Below are positions 1 through 7,965 of a stretch of DNA of 64,000 bases, piece by piece. The DNA comes from VYFG01 sp965204165 (lineage in GTDB: Bacteria; Pseudomonadota; Gammaproteobacteria; Arenicellales; Poriferihabitantaceae), in contig OZ241969.1 of NCBI GenBank assembly GCA_965204165.1, positions 1,302,001 to 1,366,000 on the forward strand. The letters run 5' to 3'. Each line of letters begins with the position of its first letter. The first letter of the stretch is position 1. Made by a program: the position numbers and the translations under genes. The notes under the pieces were generated by a model. That model did no database searches. It was given only the letters and a program-made list of their open reading frames with translations, and had not been told where the DNA came from.

Positions 1-680
1 ACCGCTCCCAGCGAGAGCACCAGCACCAGCCAGCCGAGGGCGAGGACGAACCGGGGCGACCAGTAGATGTCGCGGCTTTCCAGGGTGAACGCAAGCACCC
101 AGTAGAAAACTCCCGCGGCGACATATTGCACCAGTACCCCGGGCAGCAGGTCGAAATCGGTGCAGAACCGCTTCTGGTACAGGGTGCCGTAAGAGATCGC
201 CAGCAGGGACGCCACGCAAAGGCCGAGGCCGGTCGCGCTGACTCCGGAGATGCCGATACCGCGCTCGCCGATGACGATCGTGATCCCGGCGAGCCCGATG
301 AACATCCCGAGCATTTTCAGGCGCCCGAGATCTTCCCTCAGCCATACGGCGGACAGGAGCACGGTGACCAGCGGCTGCAGACCCACGATGAGCGCACTGA
401 GACCCGCGTCAACACCCCGGTAGATGGCGGAGAACACGCCCCCGAGGTAGACGCCGTGAATCAGTACGCCGACCACCGCGATGTGAAGGTAGTCGCGCGG
501 ACGCTCCGGCCATCGAACCCTAAAGAGGGGAATCAGGACGCCCAGGGCCAGCACCACGACCAGCATGCGCACACCGAGAAAGGTGAACGGCTCTGCAGCG
601 GGCAGGCCGTACTTGGCGGCGATGAAGCCCGTGCTCCAGAGGGTCACGAACAGCAACGGGATCAGGTATCGCGAAGTCAC
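1..680 (-). CDS. DMT superfamily (EamA-type) transporter, partial at window edge
   Basis: About 226 residues are visible before the reading frame leaves the left edge, so the C-terminus is missing. The protein is a chain of hydrophobic segments typical of the EamA/RhaT drug-metabolite family. The N-terminus has the characteristic LWSTGFIAAKYG segment, followed by five or so membrane helices forming the first EamA repeat, and a second repeat begins near residue 150. Family members export small metabolites or amino acids at the inner membrane; the substrate cannot be told from sequence. The GTG at 680 is the first usable start in frame. It diverges from putA with a 240-bp gap, which may hold both promoters. 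Confidence 0.85.
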   Translation of the reverse strand, partial: MTSRYLIPLLFVTLWSTGFIAAKYGLPAAEPFTFLGVRMLVVVLALGVLIPLFRVRWPERPRDYLHIAVVGVLIHGVYLGGVFSAIYRGVDAGLSALIVGLQPLVTVLLSAVWLREDLGRLKMLGMFIGLAGITIVIGERGIGISGVSATGLGLCVASLLAISYGTLYQKRFCTDFDLLPGVLVQYVAAGVFYWVLAFTLESRDIYWSPRFVLALGWLVLVLSLGA

Positions 681-939
681 GTCTAGGGGGCCGGTAAGGG
701 TCGGGACAGATGCAAATGCCCGACGCGAAGCCGGCGGGGTTCACGAGTGGAACGCGGGCACCCCGACACCATGGAAGTGCCGGTTCAATCCGCCGTCGGG
801 GACCGGAAGGTAACACGGATCGGAACCCCGGGGACGTCCGGCCCCGCCCGGCGGATGGCACGGCCGCGGGAGCGGCGCCTGGCGGAACTCTGTTAGGATT
901 TCACTACCAGAACAGATTCCGGTGAACCGGGGAATTGGC

Positions 940-3900
940 ATGACAGAGCCGGAGCGGCAACGGATTCGCATGGCCTACCTTGAGGATGAGGCCACCGCCA
1001 TCCGGCGGCTGCTGGCGTTGCTGGACCTGGATGCGGGGTCCCGGCAACGGATCAGTGCGGCAGGCGCCGATCTCGTCAGGCGGGTCAGGGACCACCATGC
1101 CCCGGGTGTCATGCAGTCCTTCCTGGTGGAGTACGGACTGTCCACCCACGAAGGAGTGGCCCTCATGTGCCTCGCGGAGGCATTGCTCAGGGTGCCGGAT
1201 GCGGAAACCATCGACGCCCTGATCCAGGACAAGATCGTGCCCCATGACTGGGCCTCCCACATCGGTGATTCCGGCTCTATCCTGGTGAATGCCTCCACCT
1301 GGGCGCTGCTGCTGACCGGCAGGATGCTCGAGGAAGAGGCCGAGGGGGTGGTCGGTGCGCTGCACGGCGTGTTGCGCAGACTGGGAGAGCCCGTGGTGCG
1401 CCGGGCGGTGGAGGCCGCGATGCGGGAGATGGGGGAACAGTTCGTGCTCGGCCAGGATATCGAAGAGGCCCAGGCCCGCGGCGCACAGATGGAAGAGGAG
1501 GGTTACACCTATTCCTACGACATGCTGGGCGAGGCCGCACGCACCGAGGCCGATGCCCGCAGGTACCACGCGGCCTACCTGGCGGCGATACGGGCCATCG
1601 GCGCCAGGGCCCGTTCCGGAGACCTGCGGGACAATCCCGGCATTTCCGTCAAGCTGACCGCCCTGCACCCGCGTTACGAATTCGTCCAGGCCGACCGCAT
1701 GCTGCCGCTGATGTGCGACCGGGTGCTGGAACTTTGCCGGTCTGCGCGGCAGGCCCGCGTGGGGCTCAACATCGACGCCGAGGAGGCGGACAGGCTGGAA
1801 GTGTCCCTGGACGTGGTCGAAAGGGTCCTGCCCGACCCGTCGCTTGCGGGCTGGGACGGTTTCGGCGTCGTGGTGCAGGCCTATGGACAGCGCGCGGTCC
1901 CGGTGCTGGACTGGTTGTACGGACTGGCCGGAAGACACGGTCGCCGCATCATGGTCCGGCTGGTGAAGGGAGCCTACTGGGACACCGAGATCAAGCGCGC
2001 GCAGGTGAACGGCTTGCCGGGATTCCCGGTATTCACCCGCAAGGCCGCCACCGATGTCAGCTATCTCGCCTGCGCCCGCAGGCTGCTTGGCATGCGTGAC
2101 CTGGTTTATCCCCAGTTCGCCACCCACAACGCCCATACCATGGCGGCGGTGCTTCACCTGGCGGGAGAAGACCGGGAGGGTTTCGAGTTCCAGCGCCTCC
2201 ACGGCATGGGGGAGGCGCTGCATGAAATCGTGCGCGAACAGGCGGGAACCCGTTGCCGTATCTATGCGCCCGTGGGCACCCATGAGGACCTGCTGGCCTA
2301 TCTGGTGCGAAGGTTGCTCGAGAACGGCGCCAATTCGAGCTTCGTCAACCAGATCGTGGACACGGCGATCAGTCCGGAAACAATCGCGCGGGACCCCGTG
2401 GCCGCAATCGGGGCGCTTGACGCCATGCCGAACCCGAAGATTCCGCCGCCCCTGGACCTGTACGCACCCGGGCGCCTCAACTCCCGGGGATACGACGTCA
2501 ACCATCCGGACATCTGCGGTGAACTGCTGGCAGCCCGCGATCCATGGCTGGCGGGATTCTGCTGGGATTCCGCGCCGGGCGCGGGCGATGCGGTGGCGGT
2601 CGGGAACCCCGCGAACCCGGCCGAAACGGTCGGCCGGGTCGTGCCCTGCGACCCGGGGGAACTGCCCGCCGTGGTGGCAAGGGCGGTGGCCGCTTTTCCG
2701 GGCTGGTCCACACTGCCGGCTGCCGACCGGGCCCGGGGGCTGTTGCGGGCCGCGGACCTGTACGAGGAACATAGCGGGGAATGGCTCGCACTGCTGGCCC
2801 GGGAGGCGGGAAAGACCCTGGTGGACTCGATCGCCGAGATTCGCGAGGCCGTGGACTTTCTGCGCTATTACGCCACCGGGGCCCCGCAGGCGGAACGGGA
2901 CACCGTGGCAAGGGGGGCCATTGTCTGCATATCCCCCTGGAATTTTCCCCTGGCCATCTTTACCGGCCAGGTCGCCGCCGCGCTGGTCACCGGCAACACC
3001 GTGCTCGCGAAGCCGGCGGAACAGACGCCGCTGATCGCCGGGCGGGCGGTGGGGCTTCTGCACCAGGCGGGCATCCCGGCGGACGTGCTGCAACTGGTCA
3101 TCGGCGATGGCGAGACCGTGGGCGCCGCGCTGACGGCCCGGGCCGAGATCGCCGGGGTCTGCTTTACCGGATCCACGGACGTGGCCGCGGTCATCAACCG
3201 GCAACTGGCGAGGACGGCGGCACCGGACGCCATGCTGATCGCGGAAACCGGCGGCATCAATGTCATGATCGTGGACTCGACCGCGCTGCTGGAACAGGCG
3301 GTGGCGGATATCGTGGAAGGCGCGTTTCGCAGCGCGGGACAGCGATGCTCGGCCCTGCGGGTCCTGTATGTCCAGAGCAGTATCCGGGACCGGTTGCTCG
3401 AGATGCTGTTCGGGGCCATGGAAGCGCTGTCCGTAGGCGATCCGCTCGCCCTGTCCACGGACGTGGGTCCCGTCATAGACGGGGAGTCGGCGGCCCGGAT
3501 CCTGGCATACCGTGAACGGTGCCGGGCCGACGGCCGGCTGCTGTATGAGCTGGACGTGCCGCCTGCGGGGCATTTCGTGCCCCCCATGGTGGTCGCGGTC
3601 GGGGGCGTCGGGGAGGTGGCCGAGGAGATCTTCGGCCCGGTCCTGCACGTGGCCTCATTCGAGGCACCGGAAATCTCCCGGGTCGTGGACGCCGTCAACG
3701 CGGCCGGGTACGGCCTCACGTTCGGATTGCATACCCGTATCGATCGGCGCGCGCAGGATGTCATCAATCACGTGCGGGCGGGCAATGTCTATGTGAACCG
3801 CAACCAGATCGGCGCCGTCGTGGGCTCCCAGCCATTCGGCGGGGAGGGCCTTTCCGGTACCGGCCCCAAGGCCGGCGGCCCCTACTACCTGCGCCGCTTT

Positions 3901-4584
3901 CGCCGGCGGGATGATCCCCCTGCCGGCGCAAGCGGGAGCCCTGTGGGCCAGGTTCCGCAGGGTGCGCTGGACAGGGCCGCCGGGGACCTTGGGCAACTTT
4001 CCGTGGGAGACGGCGGGGACAGGACGGTAACACTGCGGGAACTGCTCCGCGGGCGCGCCCCCGGAGCCATGGCAGTCGCTGCGGCCATGGACTGCGGGCC
4101 CGTGGACCTTCCGGGTCCCACCGGTGAATCAAACCGGATCGCCAGGCATCCCCTTGGTCTCGTGGTGTGCCTGTCGCATGATCCGGACGCACTCCTGGAC
4201 AGGACCGTACAGGCCCTGAGGCCGGGCAACCGGGTGCTCGCTCTGGGTGCCGGGGCACAGGCGGCGCTGGCGCTCCTGTTGGGACAGGGACTGCCCCTGG
4301 CGGTACTGGATGGCGCGATTCATCCGGACCGGCTGGCCGACCTGAACCCGGATGCGGTATCCGCGGACGACACCCAGGACCTGGCGGCGATTCGACTCCG
4401 GCTGGCGGACCGGGACGGGCCGATCGTACGGCTGATCACGGAGTGTATCTACCCGGAGGCGTATGTCGTGGAACGTTCCATCTGCATCGACACCACGGCC
4501 GCAGGCGGCAACGCGGCCCTGCTGGCTGCCAGCGAGGCGGAGGATGCCGGCACAAATCCGGATGATCGGGTCGAGCAAGCGTGA
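940..4584 (+). CDS. putA: bifunctional proline dehydrogenase / glutamate semialdehyde dehydrogenase PutA
   Basis: Oxidises proline to glutamate in two steps: a FAD-dependent PRODH barrel (about residues 180-480, with RLVKGAYWDTEIKRAQ and YPQFATHNAHT) and an NAD-dependent aldehyde dehydrogenase (about 550-1000, with ISPWNFPLA, FTGST, the general-base Glu in IAETGG near 769 and the catalytic Cys in SAGQRCSALR near 803). About 220 further residues follow the ALDH domain, as in type B PutA proteins. There is no N-terminal ribbon-helix-helix domain, so it should not be an autorepressor like the E. coli protein. The ATG at 940 has a GGGGA ribosome site six bases upstream; a GTG at 922 would add six residues. 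At 1214 residues it is complete. Confidence 0.96.
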   Translation: MTEPERQRIRMAYLEDEATAIRRLLALLDLDAGSRQRISAAGADLVRRVRDHHAPGVMQSFLVEYGLSTHEGVALMCLAEALLRVPDAETIDALIQDKIVPHDWASHIGDSGSILVNASTWALLLTGRMLEEEAEGVVGALHGVLRRLGEPVVRRAVEAAMREMGEQFVLGQDIEEAQARGAQMEEEGYTYSYDMLGEAARTEADARRYHAAYLAAIRAIGARARSGDLRDNPGISVKLTALHPRYEFVQADRMLPLMCDRVLELCRSARQARVGLNIDAEEADRLEVSLDVVERVLPDPSLAGWDGFGVVVQAYGQRAVPVLDWLYGLAGRHGRRIMVRLVKGAYWDTEIKRAQVNGLPGFPVFTRKAATDVSYLACARRLLGMRDLVYPQFATHNAHTMAAVLHLAGEDREGFEFQRLHGMGEALHEIVREQAGTRCRIYAPVGTHEDLLAYLVRRLLENGANSSFVNQIVDTAISPETIARDPVAAIGALDAMPNPKIPPPLDLYAPGRLNSRGYDVNHPDICGELLAARDPWLAGFCWDSAPGAGDAVAVGNPANPAETVGRVVPCDPGELPAVVARAVAAFPGWSTLPAADRARGLLRAADLYEEHSGEWLALLAREAGKTLVDSIAEIREAVDFLRYYATGAPQAERDTVARGAIVCISPWNFPLAIFTGQVAAALVTGNTVLAKPAEQTPLIAGRAVGLLHQAGIPADVLQLVIGDGETVGAALTARAEIAGVCFTGSTDVAAVINRQLARTAAPDAMLIAETGGINVMIVDSTALLEQAVADIVEGAFRSAGQRCSALRVLYVQSSIRDRLLEMLFGAMEALSVGDPLALSTDVGPVIDGESAARILAYRERCRADGRLLYELDVPPAGHFVPPMVVAVGGVGEVAEEIFGPVLHVASFEAPEISRVVDAVNAAGYGLTFGLHTRIDRRAQDVINHVRAGNVYVNRNQIGAVVGSQPFGGEGLSGTGPKAGGPYYLRRFRRRDDPPAGASGSPVGQVPQGALDRAAGDLGQLSVGDGGDRTVTLRELLRGRAPGAMAVAAAMDCGPVDLPGPTGESNRIARHPLGLVVCLSHDPDALLDRTVQALRPGNRVLALGAGAQAALALLLGQGLPLAVLDGAIHPDRLADLNPDAVSADDTQDLAAIRLRLADRDGPIVRLITECIYPEAYVVERSICIDTTAAGGNAALLAASEAEDAGTNPDDRVEQA

Positions 4585-5078
4585 AGTCAGGATAACGCAG
4601 GGGCGTTGCTAGCATTCCGACTCGGACCATTGGTCAGGAGGGGGAGCGGGTCCTACAGCCAGCGGATCCTCGTTCTTGGTTAGAGACGAGATCGACTAGG
4701 CTGAATTCCAGAGCCTGAACATTATATCTTATTGTTTATAAACAAGATATTAATAATTTCAGACAAGGAATACTGGGTACAATTGAACTGGTCTCCCAGA
4801 AGTCCGAGGCCCGGCTTTAATCGATCACAGGATCACCCCGCTTTAGACAATATTGATGCTTTGATCTCCAATTTAGGGGTGGTAAAATTAAGTATGCATA
4901 TCGCATACCCGTCGCGAGACTGCATAGCAGGTAATAAACCGAAATGCATACAAAGGTGCGGAGGTGAAGTATCGGTGATCCAGTAGAAACATGCAGCGAT
5001 ACTGTGTTTGGCTGATGTGACAATGCTTCGTAAATAATCCGCAATACTAAAATTAAGCTAAGATAAAAGAGAGTCCCC
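4585..5078. other. non-coding left flank of the AT-rich island
   Basis: The first 100 bases after putA keep host-like GC. From about 4700 the composition becomes clearly AT-rich and stays so through the next four genes. I see no convincing gene here: the possible 84-codon frame at 4732-4986 starts with TTG, lacks a ribosome site and resembles nothing I know. The stretch holds an imperfect palindrome near 4724-4750 and an AT-rich region before 5079 that probably contains the promoter of the Ubl operon, although no clear -35/-10 pair stands out. Confidence 0.6.
4724..4750. repeat. imperfect palindrome at the left edge of the island
   Basis: A perfect 12-bp palindrome TGTTTATAAACA (4733-4744) is flanked by ATATCT (4724-4729) and AGATAT (4745-4750). 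With a three-base bulge the arms extend to nine or more pairs. It lies exactly where base composition changes from host-like to AT-rich. It could be a regulator operator for the following operon, or a relic of an integration or recombination site. No matching copy was found at the right edge by eye. Confidence 0.5.
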
Positions 5079-5351
5079 GTGAGTAAGGAAGAACAAATTG
5101 ACCGACCTGAGGACAAGAAGTTCCAAATAACGGTAAATGGCCGGCAAAGGTCTGTCGATAAAGATGAGCTTTGCTTTGATGAGCTAGTGAACCTCGCTTT
5201 CGACGACCCAGCTAGAGGCCCACAGATCGTGTTCACGATCACGTTCCGAGATGCGGGAGGCAGAATACCTGAAGGAGAGCTTGACGAAGGGCAGAAGCTG
5301 AAGGTGCGGGACGGAACAATAATCAATGTCACTAGAACGGATCAGTCGTAG
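5079..5351 (+). CDS. ubiquitin-like protein of a Bub-type operon (BubA-like)
   Basis: A 90-residue protein with a single predicted beta-grasp domain after a short charged N-terminus. FQITVNG (15-21), FDELVNLAFDD (33-43), VFTITFRDAGG (51-61) and the ending KVRDGTIINVTRTDQS fit the bacterial Multi_ubiq/BubA-type Ubl pattern as I remember it. The C-terminus is Thr-Asp-Gln-Ser and has no diglycine, so activation would occur on a non-glycine end. The GTG start has an AGAGAG-like ribosome site (about 5066-5073). The gene overlaps the E1-like gene by 26 bases, implying translational coupling. Inferred role: the modifier attached to targets by the next two gene products. Codons are AT-rich compared with the backbone, suggesting transfer. 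Confidence 0.78.
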   Translation: MSKEEQIDRPEDKKFQITVNGRQRSVDKDELCFDELVNLAFDDPARGPQIVFTITFRDAGGRIPEGELDEGQKLKVRDGTIINVTRTDQS

Positions 5352-6516
5352 AGAGGACATTCAGCGACTTGTCGAAGAAGGCTACGAGGTAGAGGTCTAT
5401 TCTGGACATTTGATCCTACATCGCGTTCCGTACGTTACAAACGAACGAGAAGTCAAGTACGGAAAGCTCGTCTGTCCCTTAAGCGGCGATGGACCAGAAA
5501 CAGAGCCACCACCAGATCACACAATGTTCTTTGCAGGAGAATTTCCCTGCAACGATCAAGGCATGCCAATTGAAGCTCTACGGAATAACAGCAACCGGCA
5601 GGAGATTGCAGAAGCACTGTGGGTAGATCACTATTTTTCGGCCAAACCATCGACGGGAAATTACAAAGACTACTACGACAAGATGAAGCACTACGCGCAG
5701 GTGATTAGCCGGTGCGCAAGAAGAATAGACCCTGGGGCAGTTGCCCAAACTGGCATGCTAGTTTTATCGGAAGATCGAAACGACCCCTTCGTGTTCATGG
5801 AGACTGCATCAAGTCGTGCGGGGATAACTAGGTTAAGCGAGAGATTTTCAAGGGACAAAATTGGAATAATTGGTCTCGGGGGCACGGGATCATATATCCT
5901 TGACTTCGTCAGCAAGACGCGTGTAGCAGAGATTCATCTGTTCGATGGCGACGAATTCAAGCAGCACAATGCATTTCGTGCGCCGGGCTCTACGACAACA
6001 GAGGAAATCGAGAAAAAACAGACCAAGGCCCATCTGTACAGTGAAAGGTACTCGAAAATGAGGAAAGGCGTCATCGCGCATGAAATAAATGTTGATGACA
6101 CCAATGTGAATGTACTTGAAACGCTTGATTTCGTATTCGTAGCTGTTGACAACAATGAAACCAGACAGTATCTGCTACCGGAATTAAAAAGAATGGAAAT
6201 ACCCTTCGTTGATGTGGGTATGGGAATAGAGAAGACCGACAACAAGCTACTGGGGATTGTGAGAACGAGCTTTTGTGAAACGCCGAAGAGTGCAATTGTA
6301 TGCGGTGATGAAGGTGGAATGCGGGGTATCGATGAGTACGATAGAAATGTGCAGATCGTAGAATTGAATGCGTTGAACGCGGCTCTTGCGGTAATTCGTT
6401 GGAAGAAATTCCGGGAATTCTATTTAGATCTTGGTAACGAGGATAGGAGCGCCTATACCATTGACGGAAACCATATGACTAACCGGATTCTGGGCAAGGC
6501 GAAAGATGACCAATGA
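5326..6516 (+). CDS. E1-like ThiF-family activating enzyme with N-terminal DUF6791-type extension (BubC/BubBC-like)
   Basis: The C-terminal half (about 175-370) is a ThiF/E1 adenylation domain: Rossmann loop GLGGTGSY (183-190), acidic strand end LFDGDEF (205-211), the Asn and Arg of NAFR (215-218) and VDNNETR (274-280). The zinc CxxC pairs of MoeB/ThiF are absent. Residues 1-175 form a separate domain with H65, FFAGEFPC (68-75) and conserved-looking aromatic residues. I recognise it as the domain found before such E1 proteins (DUF6791). Whether it is an E2-like module fused in cis is inference. Expected role: adenylate the C-terminus of the upstream Ubl and pass it on. It sits between the Ubl and BubE-like genes with overlaps at both ends. 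Confidence 0.8.
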   Translation: MSLERISRREDIQRLVEEGYEVEVYSGHLILHRVPYVTNEREVKYGKLVCPLSGDGPETEPPPDHTMFFAGEFPCNDQGMPIEALRNNSNRQEIAEALWVDHYFSAKPSTGNYKDYYDKMKHYAQVISRCARRIDPGAVAQTGMLVLSEDRNDPFVFMETASSRAGITRLSERFSRDKIGIIGLGGTGSYILDFVSKTRVAEIHLFDGDEFKQHNAFRAPGSTTTEEIEKKQTKAHLYSERYSKMRKGVIAHEINVDDTNVNVLETLDFVFVAVDNNETRQYLLPELKRMEIPFVDVGMGIEKTDNKLLGIVRTSFCETPKSAIVCGDEGGMRGIDEYDRNVQIVELNALNAALAVIRWKKFREFYLDLGNEDRSAYTIDGNHMTNRILGKAKDDQ

Positions 6517-6962
6517 GATTTCGCCACGAATTTGTGGAACACATACCGGAACACCTAGATGAGGGTGTTTTGTATGTGTCAATTCATTATGGCACGGTGG
6601 TTCATCGGTGTGCGTGCGGATGTGGGGAGGAGGTGGTGACACCCCTTGGTCCGGGCGAATGGAGGCTTACTTACGACGGAAGGGCGGTCTCCTTGGACCC
6701 ATCTATCGGGAATTGGAGCTTCCCCTGCAAATCGCATTACTGGGTTGATGAAGGAAATGTCCGATGGGCACGCGGTTTCTCAGAAACTGAAATCGCGCTG
6801 GGGCGTAAAAAGGCCAGGTCCCGACGTGATCGCTATTATCAAGTAGAGAAACCCGCAATTGTTGGAAATGTGTCTTCTGGGGATATTAAGCACGATCCAA
6901 GGAAATCGATCTGGGAGAGAATTCGTGCGCAGTGTCGCGCATGGTTACGTGACAGAAACTAG
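6513..6962 (+). CDS. DUF6527/BubE-family protein, putative Ubl-processing hydrolase
   Basis: A 149-residue protein matching the DUF6527 signature: a CACGCG cysteine cluster (33-38), VVTPLGPGEW (41-50) and PSIGNWSFPCKSHYW (63-77). From memory, this family has been renamed BubE and is proposed to be a serine-type peptidase that cleaves Ubl conjugates in Bub operons. S69, C72 and H75 are the obvious candidate catalytic or structural residues. After residue 90 the tail is basic and probably flexible. It overlaps the E1-like gene by four bases (ATGA). The family match is strong; the enzymatic role rests on recalled literature and is not evident from sequence alone. Confidence 0.78.
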   Translation: MRFRHEFVEHIPEHLDEGVLYVSIHYGTVVHRCACGCGEEVVTPLGPGEWRLTYDGRAVSLDPSIGNWSFPCKSHYWVDEGNVRWARGFSETEIALGRKKARSRRDRYYQVEKPAIVGNVSSGDIKHDPRKSIWERIRAQCRAWLRDRN

Positions 6963-7027
6963 ATCATTGGAAAGTTACGGGATGCATACATGGCTAATGT
7001 TCTTGGTAGGGTGCTGTAGCTGAGACG

Positions 7028-7540
7028 ATGGACGCACCAGTATCTTCTCTTCAGGAGAGTATCGCTGAAGCTCGGAGAATTCTAACTGAGCATAACGATT
7101 ACCTCCGCGGGAATGAGGCAGCGACAAGGGCACTTGTCATTGATGAAGTGTTGGGTGCTTTGGATTGGAACATCAAAGACCCGAGTCGGGTCCTGCTGGA
7201 GCACCGTGCAAATGGTAACAAGGTGGATTACGTTCTTTTATCAACGGACGATGAATTCCTAGCTATTGTAGAAGCCAAAGCTGCAGATTCGGGACCGAAG
7301 GAGGCGGACCGGAGGCAAGCATCTGGATATGCAACGGAAATCGGCGCCCGCTATGCAATACTAACTAATGGAAGTAGATGGGAGGCATGGGAGATTGTTC
7401 AGAAGAAACCTCGAAAGGATAGTATCATCGTTGAGACTCATCTAACGACAGGGGATATCGCGAATATCGCCTCAAAATTGATGTTTCTACATCGACAAGA
7501 GCTTGGTAGGGTGCATAGACATAGCGACGAACTCGGATAA
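7028..7540 (+). CDS. small PD-(D/E)XK nuclease with HsdR N-terminal-like domain
   Basis: A 170-residue protein resembling the N-terminal nuclease domain of type I restriction subunits and the COG2810 type IV-like endonucleases. It has a helix with NEAATRALVIDEVLGALDW (29-47) and then VDYVL (D67) and VEAKA (E82, K84), the D...ExK active site. Family members usually carry extra domains; this one is only the nuclease module, so it may be a truncated or stand-alone form. It follows the Ubl operon by 66 bases in the same AT-rich composition and may be its last gene or a separate defence gene. A role in phage defence is plausible but not shown by sequence. Confidence 0.7.
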   Translation: MDAPVSSLQESIAEARRILTEHNDYLRGNEAATRALVIDEVLGALDWNIKDPSRVLLEHRANGNKVDYVLLSTDDEFLAIVEAKAADSGPKEADRRQASGYATEIGARYAILTNGSRWEAWEIVQKKPRKDSIIVETHLTTGDIANIASKLMFLHRQELGRVHRHSDELG

Positions 7541-7965
7541 CGATAGACCCCTCAGAATTTTCCACAATTTTCCCGCAACCCGGGTAGGGTATAGGGCTGT
7601 ATCGCGTCCTGCTTCGTTAGTGATCCTTGCTGGCAAGCATACTGTGCATGTGAGCACAAACGTAATTTAGGTGCGTCGTGGCAGTTAGTTATATCGGGCT
7701 GTAGTAAATTAGGAATTACAGCAAGGGTACTGTCCCTGTACCGGGATTCGCAAACCGAAATCCTGCCACAGGTAGACACAGAATTACCAGGTAGTGTCAG
7801 GTTTTTCGACCGATGTGGGGATTTGGTTTTGTTGTGGCTGTGCCGATAAAATCAGATCTCCTTCTGGATTATGTTAGTTGCTCATGAGGTCTGCCTGATC
7901 CCGGATTTAGCCAAGCGTCTCTACTCGAGAATGCTTTATTCCACTTCTGTGCTATCTTACCCGAC
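7541..7965. other. non-coding right flank of the AT-rich island
   Basis: There is no credible gene in this 425-bp stretch. Composition is intermediate between island and backbone. Short dyads are present, such as GGTAC/GTACC and TGTGC/GCACA around 7640-7740, but none is a convincing terminator or attachment site. The promoter of the adenine deaminase gene should lie in the last 100 bases, without an obvious match to consensus. I saw no tRNA, integrase or transposase remnants that would explain how the island entered. Confidence 0.5.

Noticed and set aside
904..3648. 914-codon open frame on the minus strand across putA
   Set aside because: High GC leaves antisense frames open. The sense frame is an unmistakable PutA, and the antisense product is low-complexity Arg/Gly/His-rich sequence with no domain.
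4732..4986. 84-codon frame in the left flank of the island
   Set aside because: TTG start, no ribosome site, overlaps a palindrome, and unlike any known protein.
4817..5332. 171-codon minus-strand frame antisense to the Ubl gene
   Set aside because: Opposes a gene with clear family similarity and overlapping operon partners; Ser/Leu-rich translation without domains.
5079..7540. CBASS or Bil defence system
   Set aside because: E1- and Ubl-like genes are present, but there is no nucleotidyltransferase, JAB peptidase or separate E2. The DUF6527 partner points to a Bub-type operon instead.
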